Assembly (NCBI GenBank): GCA_029260015.1
Contig: JAJDEB010000038.1
Span: 32,795 to 96,794 of the forward strand
DNA from: Phycisphaerae bacterium
GTDB lineage: Bacteria > Planctomycetota > Phycisphaerae > UBA1845
Reading direction: 5' to 3'
Length of the DNA stretch: 64,000 nt
In this document: in pieces, positions 36,601 through 43,724 of the stretch
Numbering within the stretch: the first letter of the stretch is position 1
How the letters are laid out: each line of letters opens with the position of its first letter
The notes under the pieces: model-generated
Told to the model about the DNA's origin: nothing
Database searches by the model: none
What the model saw: the letters and a program-made list of their open reading frames with translations, nothing else
Position numbers and translations under genes: made by a program

Positions 36601-37816
36601 AGTCATCTGCAGTCGCACCGTTGTCTGCTCCGTCGATGACTCCGTCACCATTGAAGTCGACCTGATCGTCAGTGCGGAGAAGCACCTGATCGTTGTAGAT
36701 GAGCGCGGCACCGGTTCCGGTGAGTTGCCAGATGACGGCCCAGTCGCCGTTGTTGTTCATGTCGGCTGCTTCTATCGCACCAGAAAGCGTATCCGCTCCT
36801 AGTGCGTCACCTTCGCGAAGGTGAATGACACCATTGACGACGAGGTATTCGTCAGTTGCTATCGCCCCCGACGTATCGCCTGTAAACAGATACTCGCCCA
36901 TATCGCTGACGCCAAAGAAATCAAACCCTGCGGCCCAGGTCTCGGCTCCATCTCCACCGATCGCAACGGGAACGACCATGCCTTCCTGGACGAGTTGGCC
37001 ATCAAGGAAGAGTCCTGCACCATTCATAACAACAGCATGGTCTTCGCCGGTTGGAAGTCCTGTTCCAGTCGTTTCCATAATTCCGTCGAATATGAATGCG
37101 CTGCCGAATCGCGAAAATTTGTAACTGAAGTCGATACTGCTGCCCCCGTCGATCGGAGCAGGCAGTCCAGGTAACTCATCACCTGAGAAGATAATTGGCG
37201 TTTCGCTGTCAGTTCCCCAGAGGCCACGCGCGCTCGTGCCGCCACCGACGGTTGTACGGGTTCCGCCGGAGAAATAACCAATTCCATTGGCATTCATTGT
37301 CGGTGCCGAAGCAAACGACCAAAACAAACCGGCCAGCGGTCCCGTCGTGATCTCCTCACCCTCAATAGCGAATCCGATCGTATTGACCCACGCAGAATCG
37401 AATCCGCCATCGGGTCCACCGTTACCTGATGCGCTGTAGCAGACGTCGCCGAAGTCACTGATTCCAAATCGAGACTCAAAGCTGGTCTGAACCAACGGGC
37501 CTTCAGTTGTCTCCGTGAAGATGACGCCTGGTGCAGAGACGCCGTCGATCGATCCGTAGATGTGGCTGAGCGAACCCGCATTTAGAGTCGTGGCCCAACC
37601 GCCAATGCTGTTGACGGCAACGTTGTTGATGGTCCCGATGGTGTCTCCCGGAAAACCATTGGAGTCGACGTCGTCGCCTTCATTGACGAGCGACGATGCG
37701 ATCTGACCCATTGCTACGTTTGCGCTGATCGCAACAGCGGTAATGGCGCAGAGTTTAAAAATCCTGCAAACGCGGTTCTGATTAGATTCCGAATTCCATT
37801 TGAAGAAATTCAACAT
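33659..37816 (-). CDS. Large secreted DUF11-repeat protein with double dockerin-like tail
   Basis: 1,385 residues. GAGGGA precedes the ATG. The N-terminus has a Sec signal (CAITAVAISANVAMG) after a 20-residue basic lead. The first ~450 residues form repeated beta units with GDxxPG and AxNNNGDWAVIW-type motifs, like choice-of-anchor or beta-propeller exoproteins. Three DUF11 repeats follow (about 455-820), each with a DNPDPLTVPGGAITYTLDV-type strand and PGNNDATNE or PGDNSDTED end. A second propeller-like region comes next. The C-terminus has four EF-hand loops in two pairs (GDLDNDKDVDGDDYDIF; GDFDRDDDIDLNDYSEF). Probably a surface or matrix protein. Not an enzyme as far as can be seen. Confidence 0.78.
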   Translation of the reverse strand: MLNFFKWNSESNQNRVCRIFKLCAITAVAISANVAMGQIASSLVNEGDDVDSNGFPGDTIGTINNVAVNSIGGWATTLNAGSLSHIYGSIDGVSAPGVIFTETTEGPLVQTSFESRFGISDFGDVCYSASGNGGPDGGFDSAWVNTIGFAIEGEEITTGPLAGLFWSFASAPTMNANGIGYFSGGTRTTVGGGTSARGLWGTDSETPIIFSGDELPGLPAPIDGGSSIDFSYKFSRFGSAFIFDGIMETTGTGLPTGEDHAVVMNGAGLFLDGQLVQEGMVVPVAIGGDGAETWAAGFDFFGVSDMGEYLFTGDTSGAIATDEYLVVNGVIHLREGDALGADTLSGAIEAADMNNNGDWAVIWQLTGTGAALIYNDQVLLRTDDQVDFNGDGVIDGADNGATADDFEVFTNAMVVSDRDSAGNVSIYVPLDVDLDGPGGSTALLEGVYKITVTESAGPSGDLEVVVVDGPDPQVMVPGKVTYSVKVRNNSDTAITGVTVTSNLDGGLTFDAGASDAIAVHAAGVVTANLGTIEANSVRTYKFVTNAAVAGIYTTTSSVTGGAVDSVPGNNDATNETEVGKKADLSILITDNPDPLTVPGGAITYTLDVLNSGPSSATNIVVTMNLDPSTTFNAGSSDPAANHAAGVVTINVGTLANDVGTSYDVVANVTVQGVISVDASVTATESDEVPGDNSDTEDTLFQLTTDLVMTISDAPDPVLPVGGQITYEVSVDNDGPSDASGVTASVTLDDSVSVSSVGAPGVHDGSPFGGVVTYAIGNVGAGSNGLIATIVVDTTEAGRPVCTGTTSGGGFETDPDLVNNDALVNTLVIDDARGLSVGIFSNIASSPTSDVPGLPGAKFGTGVDRPYRSPDGKTWILSADTDLGTSVDEVIIVGNICTSGVRVQEGVTTLDASDQVGFIDQELSINNAGQFAFATNTNNSSSADEVIVRSDGSTHVVIAREGNTSPATGGDFGATLAAPNIVSDNTVWFDADTTLDSAMDRFLLSKNGVIIEAQEEVTVPAGQAGGGTDPWKLFNTGSLKVDATGSNYIVVGDTTGDTATDEMVAVNNQVVVQEGHVIAGSGFASPADISTSTEPFMFAGGSWMVRGSNQDGVDWVLRDGAVLSATGDPIVTGAAESYDDASFSQGYFAYAQNNAGDYVIASVTNASESFSDAVLTLNGEVVIAREHDPIDLDGNGIVDDGIRIRSFGNEDIILTEDLQAYTTATVRDFNDGGSNSDIGDVFIRFNLCGLAGPCGDLDNDKDVDGDDYDIFVMAFGSTTCDAEYAICADFDEDGVVTHVDYQQWLLCYRDFVGNPLAGPPITIMGDFDRDDDIDLNDYSEFQTCVGSHSDSVPCRARFDFNDDSVVTLLDAAGLTDVLTGPANAND

Positions 37817-38632
37817 GCTTCGTCCCTCGCAGCTAAATGTCGTGTCCGTTTTTCCTATCGATCCCTGTCGCGTTGAATTGCAACCGGTGATCGTGATCGA
37901 TTGTGTTTCTATTCAAAACTCAATGACGTACAGCAGTCGAAATAACCGTTTGCGGCCAAACAAATTTGCCCAACAATTCTAACTGTGAAACAAAGGCTGC
38001 GGCGGTACTCAGCGCACAAAAAAAGGAAACATACGCCAGCCGCGTATATCTCCCTCAATCCCTATTCGAGAACGACTCCAAACAAACCGTCCGCAAGAAC
38101 TTACGACTCTGACCGTTCATCCAAATTTTGGATGCCCAAGCCTATTTAATTCGCTGGCTCCGATTATCTTCAATTCTAGCAACCAAAGTCAACCAACTTG
38201 TGTCAATTATGTTTCTCGAATTCACGAACCAGCCCCACGCCTCCGACCAGAATCATAAATCCCTGTCGCCTCTGCTATTTGAGTCATATTCGAGTTAAGC
38301 AACTTGTAAGTAAGAAGCGAATCCACTTTGCCTATATTGCCATATGAGTCCCGAGTCAAACGGCTATCGACAATGTGAATCAAATGGTCCGGGACAGCAT
38401 TTCCAGAAATGAGTCGTTGACGAATCGCAAAGATATCGCCTTCATGCTGAAACGTGTTTGATGCTGGATGATCTCAAATTCGTGCGCGGCGCTGATTGCC
38501 CGAGAACCAAAGCGAAAGAAAATTTACAATTTCCAAGCGACCCACGCTCAACCACTCGACGCGAGCAATTTAAGCAATACAATCCGCATCAAATCGCGTT
38601 GGAACCAGAGCAAGTTCCAAAAACGACGCGAT
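37817..38632. other. Gene-poor region between DUF11 protein and tRNA-Ser
   Basis: About 815 bases, AT-richer than its neighbours. It holds no gene with a start codon. The right part contains one open frame with coding-like sequence on the minus strand (38222-38473). The left part should carry the promoter of the DUF11-repeat gene. Confidence 0.5.
38222..38473 (-). pseudogene. Possible gene fragment without a start codon
   Basis: On the minus strand, 83 codons between two stops encode a non-repetitive, gene-like sequence (EGDIFAIRQRLISGNAVPDH, then GNIGKVDSLLTYKLLNSNM). There is no ATG in the frame and no ribosome site before any GTG. It lies 160 bases from the tRNA-Ser integration site, so it may be the 3' remnant of a gene cut by an old insertion. 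I do not recognise the family. Confidence 0.25.
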
Positions 38633-38724
<92 letters not shown>

Positions 38725-38735
38725 TTAATTCTGAG

Positions 38736-38771
38736 GCCTGTGAATCCTAAGTCTAGGATTCGCAGGCTTTT
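38736..38771 (+). terminator. Rho-independent terminator of tRNA-Ser
   Basis: A 14-bp stem (GCCTGTGAATCCTA / TAGGATTCGCAGGC, one wobble pair) with a 4-nt loop is followed by TTTT, beginning 11 bases after the tRNA. Confidence 0.85.
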
Positions 38772-38856
38772 GTCGTTTTGGGATGTTCCCGGATTCTCCC
38801 GTTTGTGGCGGTTTTTGTGGCGGTTTGTGGCGGGGGATTCTCTGAGGAGCGATCTG

Positions 38857-38928
38857 ATGGCGCGCAAAAACGGTCTGTTTCGCGTGGGCAGAGTTACCGC
38901 ATACCTTCGCGTGGTAATTGCCATTTGA
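38857..38928 (+). pseudogene. Possible relic of a tyrosine integrase N-terminus
   Basis: GAGGAG sits 7 nt before an ATG that opens MARKNGLFRVGRVTAYLR. This looks like the start of phage-type integrases found in planctomycetes (small basic lead, then the GRV-x-AYLRG...WYL strand). The frame stops after 23 codons. Shifting frame just after AYLR gives W-stop-LPFEMGKN, compatible with the next strand of the family but damaged. It lies 132 bases after tRNA-Ser, where an integrase is expected. The catalytic domain is missing. The match is from memory of the family and needs a search. Confidence 0.35.
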
Positions 38929-39150
38929 AATGGGAAAAAATGACACGAAATGGTCAAAACCCTCTGCGCGTGGAAAATCCGCAACGCCCTGACGGGTCGT
39001 TACGGAGGATTTGACCCTCAATCGGGATGACGACCGCATTGCGGCCAGACTTCAATGCCCATTGGGCAGCCGGGACATCGCCCCGGAGTCATGGTTACAT
39101 TCCGGTTCGAGCGGCAATCGAACACCGTTCAAACCCTGATCGATCTCTCG

Positions 39151-39507
39151 TCAAACCGGCCACCGCGATCCCTTCGGATGCGGGCACTTCGATCCCTTCC
39201 ATTGCAGTTTGCCGCCTCGCCCCTGAAGCCGAGCCATCGGCCACATGCCGCACTTGCACTCGATGCAGTACAGCCCGCCGTCCTTGCCCTCACGCGAACG
39301 ATCGCAGCCCATGCACGCATACAGACGGGCCAGTTGAATACGACGGCTGACCCGCCCACGCGTGATCGCTCGAAGGAACGACCACAACTTTGCGAAAGCG
39401 GATCGAACGCGAAGCCGGTACCAACCGCCTTGCGGTTGAACGTACCGACCCGTCGCCGTGTACATCGGCCCGCGATCCGTACGAAATTGTTTGACCTCGA
39501 TACGCAT
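39151..39507 (-). CDS. Cys-rich zinc-finger-like phage protein
   Basis: 118 residues, the last gene of the late operon. The C-terminal half has CMGCDRSREGKDGGLYCIEC, then KCG and a further Cys (SKCPHPKG), a pattern suited to one or two zinc ribbons. The N-terminal half is basic. Its ATG overlaps the TGA of the previous gene (TGATG), so it is translationally coupled to the tail-end genes. Function unknown; such Cys-rich small proteins often close tail operons of these phages. Confidence 0.65.
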   Translation of the reverse strand: MRIEVKQFRTDRGPMYTATGRYVQPQGGWYRLRVRSAFAKLWSFLRAITRGRVSRRIQLARLYACMGCDRSREGKDGGLYCIECKCGMWPMARLQGRGGKLQWKGSKCPHPKGSRWPV

Positions 39508-40535
39508 CAGAAAATCGTCACCGTCACGGAGCCGTCATTGTCAGGATCAGGGCTGGGAACTGGCGACGTCCCCGACTTGCCGACACAGTAGTTCAGGATC
39601 GCAGCGCACCATTCCTCCGGACTCGACATCGCTCCGAGAGATTGATTGACGACGACGAGCGGGAATCCGTCGCCGACCGCATGTCGTAGCCCTGAGTAAC
39701 CGACCGTGACCACTCGCGCGTAACCATTAAGGCGATAACTGACCACCGTTGGTGTCGTTCCAGACCAGGTGATATTAACGACGATGCCGCCATTCATGTC
39801 GCCGTTGGCAAAGACAGTGGGCAATGCGACCGAACACGGCGAACCAACGGGATTCACCGTCACCAGATTGGTTCCCGTGAAATTGCAAGACGAGAACGAT
39901 CCAGCACGATTGAGCGGGACAATCCTCGGCAGCGACGGGTCCGTCAGTTCAAACGCCCGAGCAAAGCATCCGCTCGCATCGGAGTTCTGATTGTCGCCAT
40001 ACGTCGGAGCAACCTGGGCGAGCAATGGGAATTCTGACCAGAGCGGCGACGATGCGTCGTACGCGCAACCACCGCAAGCGTAGTCGCCTCCTGAACGTGT
40101 TTCGTACTCAGCTTCAAGCTCAATCGTGCAAGCCTCTCCGGCTGGACAAATCGGCAACGTGATCGTGTAAGCCCGACTCGGAATCCAACCCGTCGTAAAC
40201 TCACCATCGCATCCCCAGGTGATCCGCATCTGTTTGAAGAAGAAGTACTTGCCCGCCTTTTCGACAACCGGCGGCGTGATCCAAATCGTCAACCGTGCGT
40301 CCAGTCCACCTTGCCAGCACAACTTCGGATTCGTCCAGAGGCTCCCCCAGGTCGTTGACGTCTTGCCGCGACGATGGTCCGGGGCGCTGAAATGCCAAGA
40401 ACCTTCACCAGCCGATGAATAGAACGTGCTTGTCGCCGGATCGTAAAGCGACACAGTCTCATCCACGAGCTCACAGCAACCGCACGGGCAATCGCATTCG
40501 TCGTTCAAGAGTGCAGGTGCTGCGCTTACGAGCAT
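39507..40535 (-). CDS. Phage tail-end protein, Cys-rich N-terminus
   Basis: 342 residues from the ATG at 40535, chosen because GGAG lies 8 nt upstream and it overlaps the previous gene by only 10 bases. A longer frame from 40586 would overlap by 61 bases. The N-terminus reads NDECDCPCGCCELVDE, with five Cys in ten residues. The body is beta-rich with scattered Cys pairs (PICPAGEAC, YACGGCAYD). The Cys clusters may bind metal or form cross-links in the virion. No known family recognised; its place after the beta-helix protein suggests a tail tip or fibre component. Confidence 0.6.
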   Translation of the reverse strand: MLVSAAPALLNDECDCPCGCCELVDETVSLYDPATSTFYSSAGEGSWHFSAPDHRRGKTSTTWGSLWTNPKLCWQGGLDARLTIWITPPVVEKAGKYFFFKQMRITWGCDGEFTTGWIPSRAYTITLPICPAGEACTIELEAEYETRSGGDYACGGCAYDASSPLWSEFPLLAQVAPTYGDNQNSDASGCFARAFELTDPSLPRIVPLNRAGSFSSCNFTGTNLVTVNPVGSPCSVALPTVFANGDMNGGIVVNITWSGTTPTVVSYRLNGYARVVTVGYSGLRHAVGDGFPLVVVNQSLGAMSSPEEWCAAILNYCVGKSGTSPVPSPDPDNDGSVTVTIF

Positions 40536-41080
40536 GCCGGTGGCTCCGTTTGCGAAATAAACCCAGGCCCGTCCATTCGGTACCAACCGCCTTCAGGACA
40601 ATCGCCATTGCGGCACGAAACAAGGAACGCGTACCAGTCTTCCTGAAGCTGACCGGGATAACTCTCAAACACATAGCGCTTGCCAGCCGAACCGAAGCTC
40701 TTTTCAGACACGAGCACAAAGCGATCAGGCACTGTAATGCCCGTCACCGCTTTGACGATCGCGTGCGTACCCGCATCACTTCCGCCGATGCCGAGTTCGA
40801 GCAGATTCGTCGCTGTCACCCATCGACCACCATCTTCCACATCGATCGGTGCCAGTATCAAAGCGTCAGTCTCGCTCTCAGACGTGTCGTCAACCTCCTG
40901 CACCCAATAGCGAGCGTCGGAATAGTCCGCCTCTTCTTCCGGTCCCTCGGTCATAAGCTTCGCGACGAATGACGATGTGCCACCACCTTCCGACGGTCGA
41001 TCAAACCCGACATTGTCGTCAGGCAAAAGCTCATCTTGAGCGTGGGCGATCGTTCGACGAACGCGATCCATAAAACTCAT
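40526..41080 (-). CDS. Phage structural protein of unknown function
   Basis: 184 residues from the ATG at 41080, which overlaps the previous stop as ATGA; a GTG at 41086 is less likely. It is acidic in the first half (TEGPEEEADYSDARYWVQEV). It ends with a small Cys pair (FLVSCRNGDCPEGGWYRMDG). The segment ARYWVQEVDD and the WYAF strand are beta-rich, like receptor-binding or head-fibre proteins. No family recognised. Confidence 0.55.
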   Translation of the reverse strand: MSFMDRVRRTIAHAQDELLPDDNVGFDRPSEGGGTSSFVAKLMTEGPEEEADYSDARYWVQEVDDTSESETDALILAPIDVEDGGRWVTATNLLELGIGGSDAGTHAIVKAVTGITVPDRFVLVSEKSFGSAGKRYVFESYPGQLQEDWYAFLVSCRNGDCPEGGWYRMDGPGFISQTEPPACS

Positions 41081-41820
41081 TCGCACACCGCCTCAACTGT
41101 AAAGCCAGCCATCGCAGGCGGTCCCTGTGAATCGATCACCACGTCCTGCGGCGTTGATGAATCCGCCGCCTGGTCAGACTCCACTTCGTCAGCAGATCGC
41201 GTCAGCACAGTCACACTGAGCGTCACTCCGTGCGCGAGTCCGGGATCGCGGATGATCTCCAGTTGGTCATAGCCCGGTCCAACCGGCTCGCGCTCGCCCA
41301 GTGGTGCCCCGTAGTTGATCGCACCGCCGGTACCACCGTCGGTGTAAATGCTCACTTCGACAGCGGGCGTTTCGGCAAGGATGTTGTTGGTGTTGACGGT
41401 GACGATGATCGTGCCGTCGGCACCGGGAACCACCGAGAAGCTCAGCGGGGGCAAAGGAGCGGGCAGGATTTCCGAAGCACCGGTAACGTCCATCAATGAC
41501 GACACCAACGCGTCGCCATCATCCATCACACCCAACGGTCCAAGCGCTCGCACACCAAACACGCGCGTGATCTGAAGCGCCAACGCGCGATCGTTGAACG
41601 TCTCAGTGATCTCGGTCTGCCCCTTCAATGCAGTACCGACGACAATGTTGTCGTCGGTGACGCTGACAGCACCGCCGCGATGCAGCGTGTATCCACCATC
41701 GACGAAACGCCACCGCATCCGCCGATCACGCGGCATGCAGTGCGTCATCACACCGAAGTCCGGGCGCTTTGCAGCACGGAAGCGCACACCAAACCAGTTG
41801 TCTACAAGATCACAACTCAT
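41077..41820 (-). CDS. Phage tail-end beta-rich protein
   Basis: 247 residues. The first 100 residues include FGVRFRAAKRPDFGVMTHCM and a strand-rich stretch (YTLHRGGAVSVTDDNIVVGT). The second part is an Ig- or FN3-like domain (LPPLSFSVVPGADGTIIVTV, VEVSIYTDGGTGGA). Ig-like domains are common on tail tips and bind carbohydrates weakly. It overlaps its neighbours by 4 bases on both sides, so it is part of the tail-tip block. Role unknown. Confidence 0.55.
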   Translation of the reverse strand: MSCDLVDNWFGVRFRAAKRPDFGVMTHCMPRDRRMRWRFVDGGYTLHRGGAVSVTDDNIVVGTALKGQTEITETFNDRALALQITRVFGVRALGPLGVMDDGDALVSSLMDVTGASEILPAPLPPLSFSVVPGADGTIIVTVNTNNILAETPAVEVSIYTDGGTGGAINYGAPLGEREPVGPGYDQLEIIRDPGLAHGVTLSVTVLTRSADEVESDQAADSSTPQDVVIDSQGPPAMAGFTVEAVCE

Positions 41821-42287
41821 GCCACGCTCTGGGTAATGATTCCAGCCGTATCCTCGGAATGCGTGATCGTCTTCAAAGGCGTCACGCCGTCATCGTCGTA
41901 AATGATCTCGGTGTTGGTGTTGGCGTTGATGTCACGTTTATTGAGCAGCGTCTTGCGCAAGAGGGCAAGGTCGGTGATCGGTTCCGACGGCGAAATCACC
42001 AGCGTGTCATCTTCCCATTCCGCAGGTGCGGTTTGGTCTTTCCAGATGATGATCACGCGATCGGAATTCATTTCGGCGGCTGTCAGCACAAGCTCCACCG
42101 ATCCACTCGCCGCCGGGTTCACCGTTGGCAGGTTCGTCAGATTAGCAAGCGCAGCACCGCCAATCGAAACCTTAAAATCGCCTGCAGCGATCGTCGGGTT
42201 GCTGAGCATGCTGCCATCCGCCGTCGAGCGCAACACCACCGGTATCGTGACGGCTTGGTTCTTTTCAATTTGACCGATGTTGTTCAT
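41817..42287 (-). CDS. Phage tail-tip/baseplate-like protein
   Basis: 156 residues from the ATG at 42287, which overlaps the previous TGA (TGATG). NQAVTIPVVLRSTADGSMLS and FKVSIGGAALANLTNLP resemble the N-terminal domain of BppU-type upper baseplate proteins, which attach receptor-binding proteins to the tail. This is a weak resemblance. The C-terminal part (LLRKTLLNKRDINANTNTEI) contains a strand pattern seen in several tail-end proteins. Confidence 0.5.
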   Translation of the reverse strand: MNNIGQIEKNQAVTIPVVLRSTADGSMLSNPTIAAGDFKVSIGGAALANLTNLPTVNPAASGSVELVLTAAEMNSDRVIIIWKDQTAPAEWEDDTLVISPSEPITDLALLRKTLLNKRDINANTNTEIIYDDDGVTPLKTITHSEDTAGIITQSVA

Positions 42288-43360
42288 CAGCGACTCCATT
42301 CACGTTTTTGCACCGGACCGATGTCCGCGTAGTTTTTCCAGGGCGATAGCACACCATCGATCAGGAAATACTTCGGCCACGCGATCTGTGTTACGCCCGC
42401 TTGCGACCGGACCCGAAAATCGTCACCGCCGGGATCAACCAACGGATTGGCAGGAAGCGACAAGCGTCCCATCGGCTCGAACACATGGGCGCTCGCGTGG
42501 ACTTCGCCCGAGACGTTGCCGAAGAATCCGCAACCGAGCAGCGTCACGTTGGGCGTTCCCGTCGCTATGTTTGTTCCGCCGATGCCGTACTGATCGTTTT
42601 CGATAAAGAGGCAATTCTGGCAAATGACCGGCTGCCCTTCAGGGGTGCCGTTGATGTTCAATCCATGTTGACCAGAATCGTAAGCCAGACAGTTGACCAT
42701 CATGCGCGTGAGCGCTTCACCGGTCTGCCCGCCACTGAACCCGCTTCCGCCATTGCGTGCTGAAATGCAAGAGTTGTAACCACCCGAACTATCGCCTCGA
42801 AACCCGAATCCAAAACCACCGCCGTCATGCGCAAAGCAACCGAACGCCGATCCGTTGGCGGCGTCCATCTGCACGCCCGCACCCGACGTCCAGTTGTCGA
42901 TCTCGCAAGCAATGATGCACGATCCCTGGCCCACGATGTCGATGCCTCGATTGACGCTCGTCGCCCGACAGCGATACGCGACATTCCCGACACCGTTCAA
43001 ATAGAAGCCGTAAATCTCGCCACCGGCAGCAGGATTGCCCGTCGCCAAGATGTACTCGAAGCGGTGGTGTGCTTGGTCGCTGTTGATGACATGGTCCGCG
43101 ACGCTGTTGATGTCGAACGTCACGACGGGAACCACGCTATCATCCGGAGCGGCGTTGTAGCCACGCCACACGATCGGAGCGTTGCGGTTGCCAGCGTTGG
43201 CCGGATTGAATGCAGCACTGAGCACATAGGTGCCCGCCTTGATATGAACGACGTCGCCCGCCGCCGCGTTCGCTTCAGCCTCAGCGAGTGACGACGGATT
43301 CCCGATCGTGTTCGTCGCCCAGGCCTCGGTTCCAGTTGTCGTGACGTACTTGTCAGCCAT
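42287..43360 (-). CDS. Right-handed parallel beta-helix protein, possible receptor-binding or depolymerase protein
   Basis: 357 residues from the ATG at 43360, with GGGAG 8 nt upstream. Repeated short strands with G/N turns (NVAYRCRATSVNRGIDIVGQ, CIIACEIDNWTSGAGVQ, AFGCFAHDGGGFGFGFRG, CLFIENDQYGIGG) are the pattern of a pectate-lyase-like beta-helix. AGDVVHIKAGTYVLS near the start is the usual first rung. On tails such helices bind or cut host polysaccharides. The host's glycan cluster elsewhere in the window fits that idea, but no catalytic residues can be assigned. Confidence 0.65.
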   Translation of the reverse strand: MADKYVTTTGTEAWATNTIGNPSSLAEAEANAAAGDVVHIKAGTYVLSAAFNPANAGNRNAPIVWRGYNAAPDDSVVPVVTFDINSVADHVINSDQAHHRFEYILATGNPAAGGEIYGFYLNGVGNVAYRCRATSVNRGIDIVGQGSCIIACEIDNWTSGAGVQMDAANGSAFGCFAHDGGGFGFGFRGDSSGGYNSCISARNGGSGFSGGQTGEALTRMMVNCLAYDSGQHGLNINGTPEGQPVICQNCLFIENDQYGIGGTNIATGTPNVTLLGCGFFGNVSGEVHASAHVFEPMGRLSLPANPLVDPGGDDFRVRSQAGVTQIAWPKYFLIDGVLSPWKNYADIGPVQKREWSR

Positions 43361-43382
43361 GCTTACTGCTCCCATTCACCGT

Positions 43383-43724
43383 CTATAGCCACTCCACGGG
43401 CGGCGTGATCGCAAACGTCCAGTTACCGTCGAGCTCTTGCCGGGCAAACGCCATGTCGCGTACTTCGCTCGGGCCCGTGTTCAGGAATCGATCGACGCTG
43501 CCCGTCGCCGTCTCGTTGCCGATCGCATCCACCGTCGTCACTTCAACGGTGTGCAATCCGTGCTCCAACAGGCCCGTCGGGATAACGATGTCAGCATCGA
43601 ACGCAACACCATCCGGAGCCAGGTCAACCGCCGGATCAATCACCACACCGTCAAGTTCGACGCGTGCGGTGTCGCCCGCTTCGTACGCTTCACCCGTTGG
43701 CAATGTGATCGCGATCGACTGCAT
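43383..43724 (-). CDS. Small Ig/FN3-like phage tail protein
   Basis: 113 residues. ITLPTGEAYEAGDTARVELD and HGLHTVEVTTVDAIGNETA are typical beta strands of an Ig- or FN3-like fold. The ATG overlaps the TGA of the 754-residue gene (TGATG). It likely decorates the tail tip between the hub and the beta-helix protein. Assignment rests on strand pattern and position only. Confidence 0.5.
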   Translation of the reverse strand: MQSIAITLPTGEAYEAGDTARVELDGVVIDPAVDLAPDGVAFDADIVIPTGLLEHGLHTVEVTTVDAIGNETATGSVDRFLNTGPSEVRDMAFARQELDGNWTFAITPPVEWL

